NCBI GenBank assembly: GCA_035285325.1
Contig: JAYKJB010000089.1
Location: 1 to 56,510, forward strand
Origin: Candidatus Sericytochromatia bacterium
GTDB taxonomy: Bacteria > Cyanobacteriota > Sericytochromatia > S15B-MN24 > JAQBPE01
Direction of reading: 5' to 3'
Length of the DNA: 56,510 bases
The notes beneath the pieces are model-generated. The model saw only the letters and a program-made list of their open reading frames with translations, searched no databases and was not told the origin of the DNA. The position numbers and the translations under genes were made by a program. Below are positions 35,937-43,979 of this stretch, one piece after another. The stretch's first letter is position 1, and every line of letters begins with the position of its first letter.

Positions 35937-36863
35937 TCAGCGCGTGGTGGCCAGGGCCGCCATGAGCTCGGCCATCCCGTCGGAAATACGAGCGCCCTGA
36001 CCCAACGAGGCTCCCCCCCCCCGCTTCCACGCGAAGGCGAAGCCCGCTGGCATCAGATTGAACTGCACACGACACAAGGCCAGCAACTGACCATCCGCGG
36101 CCGTCGTCACCTGGGTTTGATTCGCACGCCCCCCATCGAAGATGGCCACCGCGCCCTTGCCGACCACTTCGATGCCACGCTGGGGCGCGATCACCAGCGC
36201 GGTCCCAGCATCGACCCCCACCCCGATGAACTCCGGCTGAGCGGCCACGGCGGCCAGCAGACGACCCTGGCGCTGCTTTTCGCAATAGTGGTGGTCCACC
36301 ACCAGGCGCTGCAAGAATCCCAGCCCCTGATCGAGCTTCACCAAGCCGGCCCGAGGATGGACATCCGCCAGTCCGTGGGCATCTTCGTTCCGTTCAGCAC
36401 CGGCCGTCGGGGCAGGCGGCACCCAGTTTCCTGGCGACATCACGCGGGCCGCCAGCAACGCGGCCCCGCCGCTCACGCCAGCCAGACTGGCGCCCGCACG
36501 ATAGGCCTGCAGCAGGTCTGACTCCAGGGCGCTGCCGCTGAGCAGGGCGTGCAGGCGATGCGGATCGTCCCCCACCAGCAAGATGCCCGTGCTATTCGCC
36601 ACCCGGGCGCGCAGGGCCGCCTGCTCGAGCTGCTGCCGATCCTTGAGCACCAGCACCGACACATCCCGAGCACCCCAGGCCTGCAGAATGCGGCGGTAGG
36701 AGACCGCCCCGCGGGCACGTGGCAGGCTCTCCCCCGCCAGGATCGTGATGCGGGCATCCACGCCTCCGGCGTAGAAAGCGAAGCGCGCCATGACCTCCGC
36801 GTCGGGCGGGGTTCTGCGCTGCTCCCCGCCGATGAGGATCAACCGACCTTTGACCTTGGGCAA
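35937..36863 (-). CDS. Cyanophycinase-like serine peptidase (S51)
   Basis: A protein of about 308 residues with the S51 layout: GRLILIGGE at the start, the nucleophile elbow AGVSGGAAL (Ser131), then LDQGLGFLQRLVVDHHYCEK with QRQGRLL, and IGVGVDAGTALVI. Cyanophycinases cleave the storage polymer cyanophycin to beta-Asp-Arg dipeptides. Typical enzymes read GTSAGA and DQHF; here it is GVSGGA and DHHY, so activity on cyanophycin is not assured. No cphA lies in view. The TTG at 36863 has GGAGAG upstream; a GTG at 36908 is possible. A TATGAT -10-like box lies near 36935. Confidence 0.82.
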   Translation of the reverse strand: MPKVKGRLILIGGEQRRTPPDAEVMARFAFYAGGVDARITILAGESLPRARGAVSYRRILQAWGARDVSVLVLKDRQQLEQAALRARVANSTGILLVGDDPHRLHALLSGSALESDLLQAYRAGASLAGVSGGAALLAARVMSPGNWVPPAPTAGAERNEDAHGLADVHPRAGLVKLDQGLGFLQRLVVDHHYCEKQRQGRLLAAVAAQPEFIGVGVDAGTALVIAPQRGIEVVGKGAVAIFDGGRANQTQVTTAADGQLLALCRVQFNLMPAGFAFAWKRGGGASLGQGARISDGMAELMAALATTR

Positions 36864-36999
36864 GCCTGGCTCTCCAATGGCTGACGGGCCATCCGGGCCG
36901 CGTTCCACCGCCCCAGCGGGCGGACTCGCCTGCCATCATAACAGGCCGGGGCCCCTTGGAACATCTCGCCCCAGCTGCCCCGAGGGGCTCATACCAGGC

Positions 37000-37524
37000 T
37001 CAATGCAAGAGGCGTACACGGTGCCAGGGCCAGACCCCCACCCGCGCCAATCCCGTCACACGAGCCTGAGGAACTGGACCGAACACCCGACTGTCGGTGC
37101 TGTTGCGTGGATCGTCGCCCATCACGAACAGGTGGTCCAGCGGCACGGTCCCGCCCGGCATGCCCAGCGCATTCCAGTCCGGCTCCTGGCCGGGCAGTTC
37201 CCCGGACGAGGCCGCGAGGAGAACCGGCCGATCGTCCACCCACAAACGGCCCTGACGCAGGGCCAAACGCTCGCCAGGCAGGGCCACGACGCGTTTCACC
37301 ATCTCGCCGGCGAGATGGGCTTCCGGTGGCGCGGCAAAGACCACGATGTCCCCGTGCGCCAGGCCGCCCCAGCGTGGCGTGAACTTGTCGATCACGAGGC
37401 GATCGCCCACCTCCAACGTGGGTCGCATCGAAGGGGTCGGCACGAGGCGCACGTCCACCAGCCAGGCGCGACAGCCGTAACCGAGCAAGGCACCCGCCAG
37501 AAACAGCCAGATGCATTCCCGCAC
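37000..37524 (-). CDS. lepB: Signal peptidase I
   Basis: A protein of about 174 residues that removes Sec signal peptides at the outer face of the membrane. One N-terminal membrane segment (WLFLAGALLGYGCRAWLVD) is followed by the catalytic Ser32 (VPTPSMRPTL), Lys77 (MVKRVVALPGE) and the box E motif VMGDDPRNSTDSRVFG. The GTG at 37524 has GAGGAG about 8 bases upstream; a GTG at 37563 would add 13 residues. It lies downstream of the exported ankyrin gene in one unit, an unusual partner. Confidence 0.93.
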   Translation of the reverse strand: MRECIWLFLAGALLGYGCRAWLVDVRLVPTPSMRPTLEVGDRLVIDKFTPRWGGLAHGDIVVFAAPPEAHLAGEMVKRVVALPGERLALRQGRLWVDDRPVLLAASSGELPGQEPDWNALGMPGGTVPLDHLFVMGDDPRNSTDSRVFGPVPQARVTGLARVGVWPWHRVRLLH

Positions 37525-37579
37525 CCGGGCGCGCTCCTCGCCGGGCGGAGCCACCGCGGGCACGCGCCTCGGTGCCTGG

Positions 37580-39049
37580 TCAACGCCCCATGGCACGCAG
37601 GGTCTCATCCAGCGCCAGCAAGTGGGGCTGAAAGCGCGTATGGACGGCCACCTGTTCCTTGAGACGCTCGAACTGGTCTCGCGTGGCCTTGAGATCACGC
37701 GTCCGCTGCGCCCGAGCAAACAGTCCGTTCAGCGACTTGCCCAGGAGCAGTTCCGGGTCCCCGTCCCAGGCGCCCTCGGCGGCGCCGGCGGCGGCTCGGC
37801 CTTGATGCAATTCCAGCAGCAAGGCGTGGTAGGTGGTGCCGAAGTGTCCCGCGATCGTGCCGACGCGCTGCCAGCCCTCGTCTTCAGAAATGCGCACCGG
37901 TTGACGCCCTTGGCCGCTACGCCACTTCATCTCGGCGGCAGCCCTGAGGGGTTCGATCACGCCCGCGTGACGCGCCGAGAAGGTTTGGGTCTCCCCCAAG
38001 GCAAGCGGCTCTGGCTCCAGCACGCCATCGTTCCGACGGGCCACGTCGGGGTTAGGAGGGGCCGCCGGCGACCAGGCCGGCGACACGGCGGCCACAGGAG
38101 CTGCCTGGGGCGGGGTCGCTCCCGCTGACCCAGGCGGCATCGCATATCCAGGTGCCACTGGCGGCGCAGCGGGAACGTATGAGGCAGGCGGAGCCACGAC
38201 AGGTTGAGGCGCCGGCACGACCGTCAGGCCATTCCGAAAATAATCTTCCAGCCGGATCGCCCGGCCGGCCAGGGCGTCTTCCAGCACGCCACGCGACACG
38301 CCCCCCGCCACGTGCGTGGCCAGCACCATCGGCGTGATGCCAAAGGCCGTGCTGACGCTGGGGTTGGCCCCACGGGACAGCAGCAAGGCCGCGGTGGGCG
38401 TGTGCCCCTGCTGCAACGCCCACATCAGCGGGGTGTAGCCCCACCGGTCCACCACGTTGGGCTGGGCATGACGGGCCAACAGGTATTCCACAACGGGCGC
38501 GCGCCCGAACTGGGCGGCCCAGGTCAACGCGGTGTAGCCCTCGGCATCCCGCGCGTTCAGGTCAGCCCCATTGGCAATCAGGGCCCGAACCTGGTTGACA
38601 TCCCCGTGCGCCGCGGCGGCAGCCAGATCTGCGTTGAGCCGCTGGTTGGAGAAAGGGTTGCGGCTGCTGTCGGACACGGCCTGAAGGTAGGCCTGGTTGC
38701 TCATCAGCGCGGATGTGGGCTGCCACCAGGGCACATTCAGGGGCATCCCCTCCCAGCGCGGCTGGCTCCAGGCATCCGGCAGCGGCATGTAGCCGCCAGG
38801 CAGCAGTCGGGCAGGGCGCGCCGTGTGCGGTTGAATCCAGGCGCCCATGGGATAGTCCGCCAGGCCACGATTCCAGGCGGACATGGAGATCCAGGGCAAA
38901 GGCTTGCGGGCCTTGGTCAACCGCCATTCCGCGCCGCTCTGATAGTGCGTGTCCCACACATGGTCGTCCGGGAAATACGCCCAGGCCGGGGGCGCCAGCC
39001 ACACCCAGGCTGCGCCGAGCACCATCACGCGAAGGGGCCACTGAACCAT
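37580..39049 (-). CDS. Exported ankyrin-repeat protein
   Basis: A 489-residue protein with a signal peptide (RVMVLGAAWVWLAPPAWA). Aromatic-rich residues 30-130 precede three to four ankyrin repeats (about 140-245: DVNQVRALIANGADLNARD, 'GYTALTWAAQFGRAPVVEYL', 'GYTPLMWALQQGHTPTAALL'). A Pro/Ala linker (about 285-345) leads to a helical C-terminal domain (about 375-489). Ankyrin repeats bind proteins; being exported it should act in the periplasm or outside. GACGAGG stands before the ATG. It precedes lepB by 55 bases. Confidence 0.85.
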   Translation of the reverse strand: MVQWPLRVMVLGAAWVWLAPPAWAYFPDDHVWDTHYQSGAEWRLTKARKPLPWISMSAWNRGLADYPMGAWIQPHTARPARLLPGGYMPLPDAWSQPRWEGMPLNVPWWQPTSALMSNQAYLQAVSDSSRNPFSNQRLNADLAAAAAHGDVNQVRALIANGADLNARDAEGYTALTWAAQFGRAPVVEYLLARHAQPNVVDRWGYTPLMWALQQGHTPTAALLLSRGANPSVSTAFGITPMVLATHVAGGVSRGVLEDALAGRAIRLEDYFRNGLTVVPAPQPVVAPPASYVPAAPPVAPGYAMPPGSAGATPPQAAPVAAVSPAWSPAAPPNPDVARRNDGVLEPEPLALGETQTFSARHAGVIEPLRAAAEMKWRSGQGRQPVRISEDEGWQRVGTIAGHFGTTYHALLLELHQGRAAAGAAEGAWDGDPELLLGKSLNGLFARAQRTRDLKATRDQFERLKEQVAVHTRFQPHLLALDETLRAMGR

Positions 39050-39205
39050 CGTGAAACAACCTCGTCAAGCTGACCGCTACCTGGCACCCCCAGACGTTTT
39101 TACCCACCGAGCGTGCCTCCGTCACATACCAGGCGGACGCGGTATCCTCCGATGCACGCGCCCCATTTCGAACAGGGGCCGGCCACGCCAACAAACCAGC
39201 GTGCC

Positions 39206-39234
39206 TTGCAGCGGGTCAGGCGCCAGCCTAGATT
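39206..39234 (+). promoter_or_regulatory. Promoter of the 39253 gene
   Basis: TTGCAG and TAGATT are 17 bases apart and end 18 bases before the start codon. Confidence 0.6.
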
Positions 39235-39252
39235 GGTGTCCCTGGAGGGCGC

Positions 39253-39807
39253 ATGGTCACTCATCCGATCACCAGCCTGGTCGGCCTCATCTGGCTGGCC
39301 CAGCTCCCGTTCAAGCAGCCGCAAGCCTGGCTCCATCCGGCCATCGACGGCCGGGTCACGCGCACGGAGTGGGCCCTGGCAGGCTCCGTGTTTGCACCTG
39401 ATCAGGCGCGTCCAGGCCTGCATGCGATCTTGTACGGATACAGCGGCGATCGCCTGTGTTTCGCCTTGTTGCACGACCCGGCCCCCCTCCAGGCCAGCAT
39501 CATCCTCTCCGGGCCCCTGGGCGTTCAACGTGTGGAGCGCATTGAAAGCGGGAGTTTCGCGCTGGTGCCCACCGCTCCCGACTCAAGGCAGGATGCGCTG
39601 CAGGCCGCCGAGGGGCGTGGCGTGACCGAGTTCGCCGTGACCTGGCAAGCGCTGGGGGCCCACCCCGGCGATCGCCTCCGTTTATTCGTTCAGAGCGCCG
39701 TGACCTCATTCCCCAGTCCGGCCCTCGAATTGTGCGTCCCGCGCGCCCCCGCGGGGGAGCGTCCAACGGAAAATCAAGATCCTGAAACCCATCGCCCCTG
39801 CCCTTGA
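39253..39807 (+). CDS. Hypothetical protein, possibly DOMON/CBM9-like
   Basis: A 184-residue protein with GGAGGG close before the ATG. The first 20 residues (ITSLVGLIWLAQLPF) are mildly hydrophobic and could be a signal. The body has 'HPAIDGRVTRTEWALAGSVF' and 'GVTEFAVTWQALGAHPGDRL', reminiscent of CBM9/DOMON sugar- or haem-binding sandwiches ('DG.. .EW', then a strand-rich core). This is a judgement by eye. It is separated from arsR by 92 bases containing a promoter. Confidence 0.6.
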   Translation: MVTHPITSLVGLIWLAQLPFKQPQAWLHPAIDGRVTRTEWALAGSVFAPDQARPGLHAILYGYSGDRLCFALLHDPAPLQASIILSGPLGVQRVERIESGSFALVPTAPDSRQDALQAAEGRGVTEFAVTWQALGAHPGDRLRLFVQSAVTSFPSPALELCVPRAPAGERPTENQDPETHRPCP

Positions 39808-39832
39808 CAAGCGCCGGACACAGGGCTAATGT
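39804..39832 (+). promoter_or_regulatory. Sigma-70-type promoter of arsR-like gene
   Basis: A perfect TTGACA at 39804-39809 and TAATGT at 39827-39832 with a 17-base spacer. The -35 overlaps the end of the upstream gene. Confidence 0.8.
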
Positions 39833-39836
39833 GTTT

Positions 39837-39860
39837 ATATATTCAAACATTTGAATATAT
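39837..39860. promoter_or_regulatory. Palindromic ArsR-type operator
   Basis: ATATATTCAAA and TTTGAATATAT are perfect 11-base arms around CA. It starts four bases after the -10, so a bound dimer would block transcription start. The TTCAAA-N2-TTTGAA core fits ArsR/SmtB operators. Confidence 0.85.
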
Positions 39861-39899
39861 GAAACCACCAATGGTTCTCCCCGCCGGCCGGAGGATGCC

Positions 39900-40265
39900 A
39901 TGCCCGCCAGACGATTCGTCGCCAAGGAAGTCAGCACCCTGCTGGGCGTGCTCGCGCACCCGGCGCGACTGCTGATCATTGAAGAGCTGGGCTTACAGGA
40001 ATGCGACGTGAAAGGGCTGGCAGAGATTCTGCAGCTGCCATCATCGGGTGTGAGCCAGCACCTGGCCCTGTTGCGCGCCCATCGTCTGGTCGCGGAGCGT
40101 CGAGACGGCCGCCGCGTCCTCTATCGCCTGCAACGTCCGGAACTCGCCAGCTGGCTGACGGATGGCCTGGAGTTCCTGGCCGAATCGGATGAGGACCACG
40201 GAGTGAGGCGCCAGCTGGTCGACGCCGCTCGGGCCCACTGGCAAGGGGTGGCCACCGATGGCTGA
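39900..40265 (+). CDS. ArsR-family transcriptional repressor
   Basis: A 121-residue winged-helix protein. 'VSTLLGVLAHPARLLIIEEL' and 'LPSSGVSQHLALLRAHRLVA' form the DNA-binding helices, followed by the wing RRDGRRVLYRL. Only one cysteine (QECDV) is present, so the classic ArsR metal site is incomplete; the signal could be redox, sulfide or another metal. GGAGG precedes the ATG. A perfect palindrome in its promoter suggests self-repression. It overlaps the next lipoprotein gene by 8 bases, its likely target. Confidence 0.92.
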   Translation: MPARRFVAKEVSTLLGVLAHPARLLIIEELGLQECDVKGLAEILQLPSSGVSQHLALLRAHRLVAERRDGRRVLYRLQRPELASWLTDGLEFLAESDEDHGVRRQLVDAARAHWQGVATDG

Positions 40266-40578
40266 GGCCCTTCGCTGGCTGCGAGCCACCAGCTGGCTGC
40301 TGTGCGCGCTGGTGATGCTGGGCACGGGCTGCAACACCTGGCCGCCCGGGCAGCGCGTCCCCCTGGCCGCCGTGGAACTGATGGGCGAGGAAGAAGCCGC
40401 GCCGGGAGTCAGAGAACCCTCTGCCCTGGTCATGGTGGCGCGCAAGCGCGCAGCGGACCCCTGCCGCTCCAGGCGGGTCCCCCCGGCCCAGGCCTGGGCC
40501 CCCGCCCCTGACCTGATTCCTGTACCGCCCCCGCTGCGCGCGGCCACCGCGCGGGCCCCCCCTCCTGCCTGCAGCTGA
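40258..40578 (+). CDS. Small Pro-rich lipoprotein
   Basis: A 106-residue protein with a lipoprotein signal (WLLCALVMLGTGC, lipobox LGTGC, Cys25). The mature part is Pro/Ala/Arg-rich without known motifs; two further cysteines (near residue 70 and the second-last residue) could form a disulfide. It overlaps arsR by 8 bases and is therefore under the same palindromic operator. Function unknown. Confidence 0.6.
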   Translation: MAEALRWLRATSWLLCALVMLGTGCNTWPPGQRVPLAAVELMGEEEAAPGVREPSALVMVARKRAADPCRSRRVPPAQAWAPAPDLIPVPPPLRAATARAPPPACS

Positions 40579-40673
40579 CCCTCGCAACCGGACGGCCCTC
40601 CTGACGCGGCCCGCCGGTCTCCCCTCGTCGTTGCAGGGCCCGCCCAGCGGGCCATGATTTGGAGGTTTCCACC

Positions 40674-41339
40674 ATGGAAAAATTGATTCGCGGTGTCCAC
40701 ACCTTTCAGCAAGAAGTGTTCAGCACCCAGCAGGATCTGTTCTCGCGCCTGGCCCGGCACCAGGCGCCCGAAACGTTGTTCATCACCTGTGCCGACTCCC
40801 GCATCGTGCCCAATATGCTCACCATGACGGACCCCGGCGAACTGTTCATCCTGCGCAACGCGGGCAACATCGTGCCCCCGCACGGGGCGGCGCGGGGCGG
40901 GGAGGGCGCGACGGTCGAGTATGCCGTGTCGGCACTCGGCGTCAAGGACATCATCGTCTGCGGGCACTCGCAGTGTGGGGCCATGAAGGGCCTGCTGAAC
41001 CCGAAGTCGACCGAGAGCCTGCCGGCGGTTCACGACTGGCTGGGCCACGCCGCGGCGACGCGTCGCATCGTGGAGGAGAACTATGCCGACGTGGTGGACG
41101 AAGAACAGCGCCTGAAGGCCTGCATCAAGGAAAACGTGCTGGTCCAGCTGGAAAACCTGCGCACGCTGCCCTCGGTGGCCGCGCGGCTGGCCCGCGGTGA
41201 TCTGCACCTGCACGCCTGGGTCTACGAGATCGAAACGGGGCAGGTCTTCGCCTACAACCCGGGCGATCGCCTGTTCCATCCGCTCTCGCTGGAGGTGCCC
41301 ACCATTCGCGAGCCCCGCGCGGCTGGCCGTGTGATTTGA
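40674..41339 (+). CDS. Beta-class carbonic anhydrase
   Basis: A 221-residue zinc enzyme interconverting CO2 and bicarbonate. Zinc ligands and the dyad are clear: CADSR (Cys39, Asp41, Arg43) and GHSQCGA (His98, Cys101). Its length and the sequence after HWLG-like positions match bacterial and cyanobacterial IcfA/CcaA-type enzymes without the long C-terminal extension. GGAGG precedes the ATG. The SulP transporter starts 12 bases downstream, so the two should be made together. Confidence 0.95.
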   Translation: MEKLIRGVHTFQQEVFSTQQDLFSRLARHQAPETLFITCADSRIVPNMLTMTDPGELFILRNAGNIVPPHGAARGGEGATVEYAVSALGVKDIIVCGHSQCGAMKGLLNPKSTESLPAVHDWLGHAAATRRIVEENYADVVDEEQRLKACIKENVLVQLENLRTLPSVAARLARGDLHLHAWVYEIETGQVFAYNPGDRLFHPLSLEVPTIREPRAAGRVI

Positions 41340-41350
41340 GGCGCCCGTCC

Positions 41351-42910
41351 ATGACCACCCAACCTTTTTCGGTCCACTGGCGGGACGCGCTGCCCAAAGA
41401 CGCGCTGGCCTCGCTGGTGGTGTTTCTCGTGGCCTTGCCCCTCTGCATGGGCGTGGCGATCGCCTCGGGGGTGCCGCCCGCTGCAGGCCTCATCACCGGC
41501 ATCATCGGCGGCATCGTGGTCGGTCTGCTGGCCGGCAGCCCCTTGCAAGTCAGCGGGCCTGCCGCCGGGCTGACCGTGCTGGTCTTTGAAATCGTGCAAC
41601 AGCACGGCCTCGCCATGCTCGGCGTGATCGTGCTGGCAGCCGGTGTGCTGCAAGCCGGCGCAGGCGCCCTGAGGATCGGCCGCTGGTTCTCCGCCATCTC
41701 CCCGGCGGTCGTGAACGGGATGCTAGCCGGCATCGGCGCGCTGATCATCGCGGCCCAGGTACACGTGATGGTCGATGACGGCCCGCGCGGCAGCGGGCTG
41801 GCCAACCTGGTGGCCATCCCCGAAGCCATCTGGAAGGGCATCGTGCCACTCGACGGCAGTTCCCATCACCAGGCCGCGGCCGTCGGCGTGGCCACGATGC
41901 TGGTCATGCTGGCCTGGGGCTATGTCCCGAAATCCCTGCGCCAGGTCCCGCCCGCGCTCGTGGGTGTGGTATTTGCCACCAGCGTGGCCGCCTGGTTCAA
42001 GCTGCCAATCAAGTACGTCGACCTGCCCGAGAACCTCTGGGGCTCGATCCAGTTCGTCGGCCTGAGCCAGCTCGGCACGCTGCTGCAGGGCCCGATTCTG
42101 GCCTCGGTGGTGGCGGTGGCGGTGATCGCCAGCGCGGAGAGCCTGCTCACGGCCACCGCCGTGGACCGCTTGCACAGTGGCCCGCGGCACGACCCGGACC
42201 GCGAATTGCTGGCCCAAGGGCTCGGCAACGCGCTGTGCGGCATGCTCGGCGCCTTGCCGATGACCGGGGTGATCGTGCGTTCCTCGGCCAACGTCCAGGC
42301 TGGGGCGCAAACCCGCGTCTCGACCATCCTGCACGGCACCTGGATCCTGCTGTTCGTGGCACTGGCGCCCTGGCTGCTGGAGCGCGTGCCGCTGACGGCC
42401 CTGGCGGCCTTGCTGGTCTACACCGGCTTCAAGCTGGTCTCGCCCGCCACCGTGAAAACGCTGGCCGCCCACGGGCGCAGCGAGGTGGCTGTTTACTTCG
42501 TGACGCTCGGGGCGATCGTCGCCACCAACCTGCTGGAGGGCATCCTGATCGGCCTGGGCGTGGCCCTGGTGCGCCAGTTGTGGGTGCTGTCTCACCTGGA
42601 GGTGACGGTGGAGGCGGACCCGTCCGGCGACGGCTTGCGCGTTCGCCTGCAGGGGGCGGCCACCTTTCTGGCGATTCCACAACTCCAGAAGGCACTGGCC
42701 ACGATTCCAGCGGGCACGCGGGTGGTGATCGACGGCGCCGAATTGCGCCACATTGACCACGCCTGCCTGGAATTCTTCGGTGGCTGGGAGCAATCGCATG
42801 CACCAACCGGCGGCAAGGTGGAATTCGATTGGGACGGATTGCGGCGCCTGCAGTCGCTCAGTCGCCCGAGTGCCACGCCGCAGGCGGTTGCGACCGGCAA
42901 GCTGGGATAA
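41351..42910 (+). CDS. SulP-family anion transporter, probable bicarbonate importer
   Basis: A 519-residue inner-membrane carrier with about 12-14 hydrophobic segments and a C-terminal STAS-like domain (about 415-500, 'VRLQGAATFLAIPQLQKAL', 'VVIDGAELRHIDHACLEFF'). The sulfate-permease signature region (LPLCMGVAIASGVPPAAGL) is at the start. SulP carriers move sulfate, bicarbonate or other anions; linkage to carbonic anhydrase favours bicarbonate, as in BicA and related CA-SulP pairs. GAGG lies before the ATG at 41351. A strong terminator closes the unit. Confidence 0.9.
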   Translation: MTTQPFSVHWRDALPKDALASLVVFLVALPLCMGVAIASGVPPAAGLITGIIGGIVVGLLAGSPLQVSGPAAGLTVLVFEIVQQHGLAMLGVIVLAAGVLQAGAGALRIGRWFSAISPAVVNGMLAGIGALIIAAQVHVMVDDGPRGSGLANLVAIPEAIWKGIVPLDGSSHHQAAAVGVATMLVMLAWGYVPKSLRQVPPALVGVVFATSVAAWFKLPIKYVDLPENLWGSIQFVGLSQLGTLLQGPILASVVAVAVIASAESLLTATAVDRLHSGPRHDPDRELLAQGLGNALCGMLGALPMTGVIVRSSANVQAGAQTRVSTILHGTWILLFVALAPWLLERVPLTALAALLVYTGFKLVSPATVKTLAAHGRSEVAVYFVTLGAIVATNLLEGILIGLGVALVRQLWVLSHLEVTVEADPSGDGLRVRLQGAATFLAIPQLQKALATIPAGTRVVIDGAELRHIDHACLEFFGGWEQSHAPTGGKVEFDWDGLRRLQSLSRPSATPQAVATGKLG

Positions 42911-42931
42911 GCGCGTTCGCGGATCCTGATC

Positions 42932-42964
42932 AGGGCCTGCACGTTCGCGTGCAGGCCCTTTTTT
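42932..42964 (+). terminator. Very strong Rho-independent terminator
   Basis: A perfect 12-bp stem (AGGGCCTGCACG) with a UUCG tetraloop is followed by six T. It ends the carbonic anhydrase-SulP unit. Confidence 0.97.
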
Positions 42965-42971
42965 GCGTGGG

Positions 42972-42977
42972 TATCAT
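42972..42977 (+). promoter_or_regulatory. -10 element directly before a start codon
   Basis: TATCAT ends six bases before the GTG at 42984, again predicting a leaderless message. No good -35 is seen; the terminator occupies that place. Confidence 0.45.
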
Positions 42978-42983
42978 GCGACC

Positions 42984-43856
42984 GTGCCTTGCGTCGAGAA
43001 TCGTCCAGTTCACCCGTCCGCGGGGCCTGCCACGCTCACGGACCCCGCCCCTGCGTCGCTGCCTCGCACGGCCTTGACGGCCTTCCTGCTGACGCTGGCG
43101 ATGACTGTGGCCCCCCCGGCCTGGGCCTGGCAAACGTCGCCATCCGCCAGCGACGGCCGCCAGGAAGAGGCCATCCAGACCCGTGTCAAGCAAGCCGGCG
43201 CCCGGCTGGGCGACGCGGCCTTTCAGCGGCTGTTGAAGGGCTTGAATGTTCAGCATCGCGGCCACTGGTTGCGTCGCAGTGGCTGGGTGGTGGCGACCCA
43301 CATTCATCCTGCGCCAGCCGAGCTGGTGACGGTGCATGTCTCGAATCGCCACGACCGGCCAGGCGTGACCTGGACCGCCTACATGCGCGAAGGCTACGGG
43401 CTGGCCCCTGGCGATCACCTGGAATGGGAAGGGCGCATCCGACGGATCGATCCGACCGGCGACGTTCGCCTGGAACGGGAACGCATCGTGCAATGGACGC
43501 CGAATCAGCGCTCACGCTACCTCGACTTCAGCGATCCGATGAACTGGCGGGGCTACCCGCAACCGGTCAGCTGGATCACGCGCGGCTTGGCCGCGCGCCC
43601 CCTGTTGCGGCAGGTCGAAGCGGTGGTTCCGCCCGATGCCCTGCAAGACTATGTCGCTCGCGAGGCCTTTGTCCGGCTCTGGGTCAGCCCGGCCGGTCAC
43701 GTCTCCCGCGCCGCCATCGTGCAATCCAGCGGCCGCATGGACGTCGATCGCGCCGTGCTGGAGGCCGTGGGAGCCTGGCGCTTCGCCCCCTGGCCACACG
43801 GGGGACCTGGCTACGACCAGGTGGATGACGTCTGGGTTCCGATTCAGACGCGCTGA
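42984..43856 (+). CDS. Exported protein with TonB C-terminal domain
   Basis: A 290-residue protein. A signal-like segment (ALTAFLLTLAMTVAPPAWA, about 30-48) leads to a beta-rich middle. The last about 75 residues ('VRLWVSPAGHVSRAAIVQSS', 'DRAVLEAVGAWRFAPWPHGG') match the TonB C-terminal fold, where G-x-V and VGAWRF are typical. There is no ExbB/ExbD nearby and the TonB Pro-rich stalk is missing, so it may be a TonB-like domain with another use. The GTG at 42984 is preferred because of the -10 just upstream and the absence of other signals. Confidence 0.75.
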   Translation: MPCVENRPVHPSAGPATLTDPAPASLPRTALTAFLLTLAMTVAPPAWAWQTSPSASDGRQEEAIQTRVKQAGARLGDAAFQRLLKGLNVQHRGHWLRRSGWVVATHIHPAPAELVTVHVSNRHDRPGVTWTAYMREGYGLAPGDHLEWEGRIRRIDPTGDVRLERERIVQWTPNQRSRYLDFSDPMNWRGYPQPVSWITRGLAARPLLRQVEAVVPPDALQDYVAREAFVRLWVSPAGHVSRAAIVQSSGRMDVDRAVLEAVGAWRFAPWPHGGPGYDQVDDVWVPIQTR

Positions 43857-43887
43857 AATCCTGCCGAGCAGTTGGGCGTCCAAATAT

Positions 43888-43916
43888 TTGACGCATCAAA
43901 CTATTCTGGCGAGAAT
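43888..43916 (+). promoter_or_regulatory. Possible promoter of the RND operon
   Basis: TTGACG and GAGAAT are 17 bases apart in an AT-rich stretch that continues ATATATCC. The -10 is imperfect. Confidence 0.4.
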
Positions 43917-43979
43917 ATATCCGCTTCATCGGTCCGCGGGGTCCAGGGCCCGAGGTAGCCCCGGAGGTCATGCCGTCCC

